Notes under the pieces: model-generated | Told to the model about the DNA's origin: nothing | Seen by the model: only the letters and a program-made list of their open reading frames with translations | The model's database searches: none | DNA from: Hyphomicrobiales bacterium | GTDB lineage: Bacteria > Pseudomonadota > Alphaproteobacteria > Rhizobiales > MH13 | DNA: 64,000 nt | Direction of reading: 5' to 3' | Assembly (NCBI GenBank): GCA_017642935.1 | Contig: JAEPOK010000002.1 | Span: forward strand, 558,001 to 622,000 | Program-made: the position numbers and the translations under genes | In this document: positions 62,992 through 64,000 of the stretch, one piece after another | Layout of the letters: every line of letters starts with the position of its first letter | How positions within the stretch are numbered: position 1 is the first letter of the stretch

Positions 62992-63020
62992 TGCATAGCA
63001 TTGCAGTTGATGTAGATCAA
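62992..63020 (-). promoter_or_regulatory. Promoter of the smo-like operon
   Basis: On the minus strand TTGATC (63020-63015) and TATGCA (62997-62992) are separated by exactly 17 bases and lie 58 bases before the smoC-like start. The dyad AGCATTG...CAATGCT covers the -35 and spacer, as expected for repression by the divergent GntR protein. Confidence 0.55.
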
Positions 63021-63024
63021 TGCT
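62997..63024. promoter_or_regulatory. Nested inverted repeats, candidate GntR operator
   Basis: AGCATTG (62997-63003) is the exact inverse complement of CAATGCT (63018-63024), and within it TTGA-TGTAGA-TCAA (63007-63020) is a second dyad. The site lies between the divergent GntR regulator (start 63034) and the catabolic operon and overlaps the operon promoter. Confidence 0.55.
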
Positions 63025-63033
63025 GTATCAATT

Positions 63034-63774
63034 TTGATTTTGACCGCCGTTTTGGACTCCCTTTTGCCGCGTAACAACTCCTCTGGATCTCTGCCCGTCT
63101 ATTTGCAGATCAGCGAAATGCTGATCCGCGATATCGGCTCGGGCCGTCTGCGCGACGGGGAGCGTCTTCCGCCGGAGCGCGAGATGGCCGCCTCCCTGTC
63201 GATTTCGGTGGGCACGCTACGCAAATCCCTCGGTGAGCTGGAAAAGCAGAGCCTTTTAGAGCGAGTGCACGGCTCGGGCAATTATGTGCGCGCCAGCGGC
63301 AATCCGAGCGGTGTCTACGCTTTCTTTCGCCTGGAGCTGATGGAAGGTGGGGGCCTTCCGACGGCCGAAGTGCTCGATATTGAGCGGCTGCCCAAGCCCG
63401 ACGATCTGCCCGCCTTTGGTGTGTCACCGGAGGGTCACCGCATTCGTCGCCTGCGCTCTTTGGGCGGACAACCGGCGGCGGTGGAAGAAATCTGGCTGGA
63501 CGGCAGCTACGTGGAGCGTCTCAACCGCGATGCGATCTCTGAATCGCTCTACCTCTATTACCGCCAAGCGCTGAATCTTTGGATCACCCGCGTCGAAGAT
63601 CGCGTCGGCGTTGGCCGCGTGCCGGACTGGGCACCGGAGGCGTTCGGTCAGCCGGTGGGCGCACCCGCCGGATTGGTGGAGCGCCTCAGCTTCGCCAAGG
63701 ACGGCAAGGTCGCCGAATACTCCCGCAACTGGTTCGACCCCGACAAGGCGCGCTACGTCACCCGCATGAAATGA
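63034..63774 (+). CDS. GntR-family transcriptional regulator
   Basis: About 246 residues: an N-terminal GntR winged helix (LPVYLQISEMLIRDIGSGRLRDGERLPPEREMAASLSISVGTLRKSLGELEKQSLLERVHGSG, about residues 20-82) and a C-terminal UTRA-like effector domain. It is divergent from the smo-like operon and cotranscribed with another Gfo/Idh/MocA gene, so it most likely senses a sugar intermediate of this pathway. There is no ATG or Shine-Dalgarno sequence at the start; several TTG codons occur in a row (63034, 63040, 63052), so the exact start is uncertain and the message may be leaderless. Confidence 0.88.
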   Translation: MILTAVLDSLLPRNNSSGSLPVYLQISEMLIRDIGSGRLRDGERLPPEREMAASLSISVGTLRKSLGELEKQSLLERVHGSGNYVRASGNPSGVYAFFRLELMEGGGLPTAEVLDIERLPKPDDLPAFGVSPEGHRIRRLRSLGGQPAAVEEIWLDGSYVERLNRDAISESLYLYYRQALNLWITRVEDRVGVGRVPDWAPEAFGQPVGAPAGLVERLSFAKDGKVAEYSRNWFDPDKARYVTRMK

Positions 63775-63785
63775 GAACAAGACAC

Positions 63786-64000
63786 ATGGACAACATGAGC
63801 GATCCCACCAGCGAGGCGGCGGCCGAAGCGTTGACCGAGACCAAGCCGTTTCATCCCAATCCCAGCGATGAGCCGCCGACGCGCTACGGCATCGTCGGCA
63901 CGGGCATGATGGGGCAGGAGCATATCCGCAACATTGCGTTTTTGGAAAACGCCGAGGTGGTTGCCATCGCCGAGCCGGACGAGGGGATGCGCAAAGAGGC
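63786..64000 (+). CDS. Gfo/Idh/MocA-family oxidoreductase, 5' part (runs off the window)
   Basis: The first 71 codons of a fourth Gfo/Idh/MocA protein. A polar N-terminus of about 35 residues precedes RYGIVGTGMMGQEHIRNIA, the Rossmann GxGxxG motif, and ENAEVVAIAEPDE. It starts 11 bases after the GntR stop, so it belongs to the regulator's transcript. ATG 63786 or 63795 may be the start. It is partial at the right edge; the catalytic half is not visible. Confidence 0.85.
   Translation, partial: MDNMSDPTSEAAAEALTETKPFHPNPSDEPPTRYGIVGTGMMGQEHIRNIAFLENAEVVAIAEPDEGMRKE

Overview
The window reads as chromosomal DNA of an alphaproteobacterium, most likely of the Rhizobiales/Hyphomicrobiales. The basis is high GC by eye, the arrangement tsaD-gpsA divergent from hemC-hemD-mitofilin-hemY that is typical of the class, rhizobial-type intergenic palindromic repeats, and UgpC-type sugar ABC transporters with DgoK/DgoA-type sugar catabolism. 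I see no phage, plasmid backbone, insertion sequence or CRISPR array.

Layout. 1-9469: small housekeeping genes (thpR, phhB, DUF1232, cutA), an odd minus-strand 25-codon frame in a structured intergenic region, a lower-GC astacin-type metalloprotease, acs, and a compact set of a beta-helix protein, a zinc metalloprotease and a HEAT-like protein. 9470-18400: a Cys-rich Cu/Zn-type efflux permease behind a textbook MerR-family promoter, a laminin-IV-like secreted protein, an MFS transporter, an ArsR-led four-gene membrane cluster, a ferritin-like protein, a DUF2183 phosphatase, a ClpP-like protease, EVE and YciI proteins. 18403-26575: gpsA-tsaD, the hemC/hemD/mitofilin/hemY cluster and tRNA-Thr(CGT). 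26621-31250: MOSC, a GH2 glycosidase, a LysE exporter and a sugar-ABC ATPase.

31262-41026 is a galactoside-use locus: an IclR regulator, a sugar ABC importer (binding protein and two permeases here, ATPase on the other side of the regulator), GH36 alpha-galactosidase, an SDR in the position of galactose dehydrogenase, 2-keto-3-deoxygalactonokinase, KDPGal aldolase and an SMP-30 lactonase. Together these form a De Ley-Doudoroff galactose pathway lacking only a galactonate dehydratase. 41095-50208 is mixed: TerB, a TadG-like VWA protein, a GATase, bfd-bfr, a secreted caspase/trypsin pair, two DUF1801-type proteins, and an AraC/SnoaL pair lying between a truncated and an intact copy of the uxuA 3' end.

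50299-64000 is the most interesting region. It is a continuous 12-gene minus-strand operon with a divergent GntR regulator. Its first three genes are a flavin-dependent (SsuD/LLM-type) monooxygenase, an aldo/keto reductase and a flavin reductase, the enzyme triad of the sulfoquinovose monooxygenase (sulfo-SMO) pathway. They are followed by an alpha/beta hydrolase, three different Gfo/Idh/MocA oxidoreductases, a full sugar ABC importer and mannonate dehydratase. No GH31 sulfoquinovosidase is visible. I infer that one of the Gfo/Idh/MocA proteins may act as an NAD+-dependent glycosidase that releases sulfoquinovose, and that the operon is a variant sulfosugar catabolic system.
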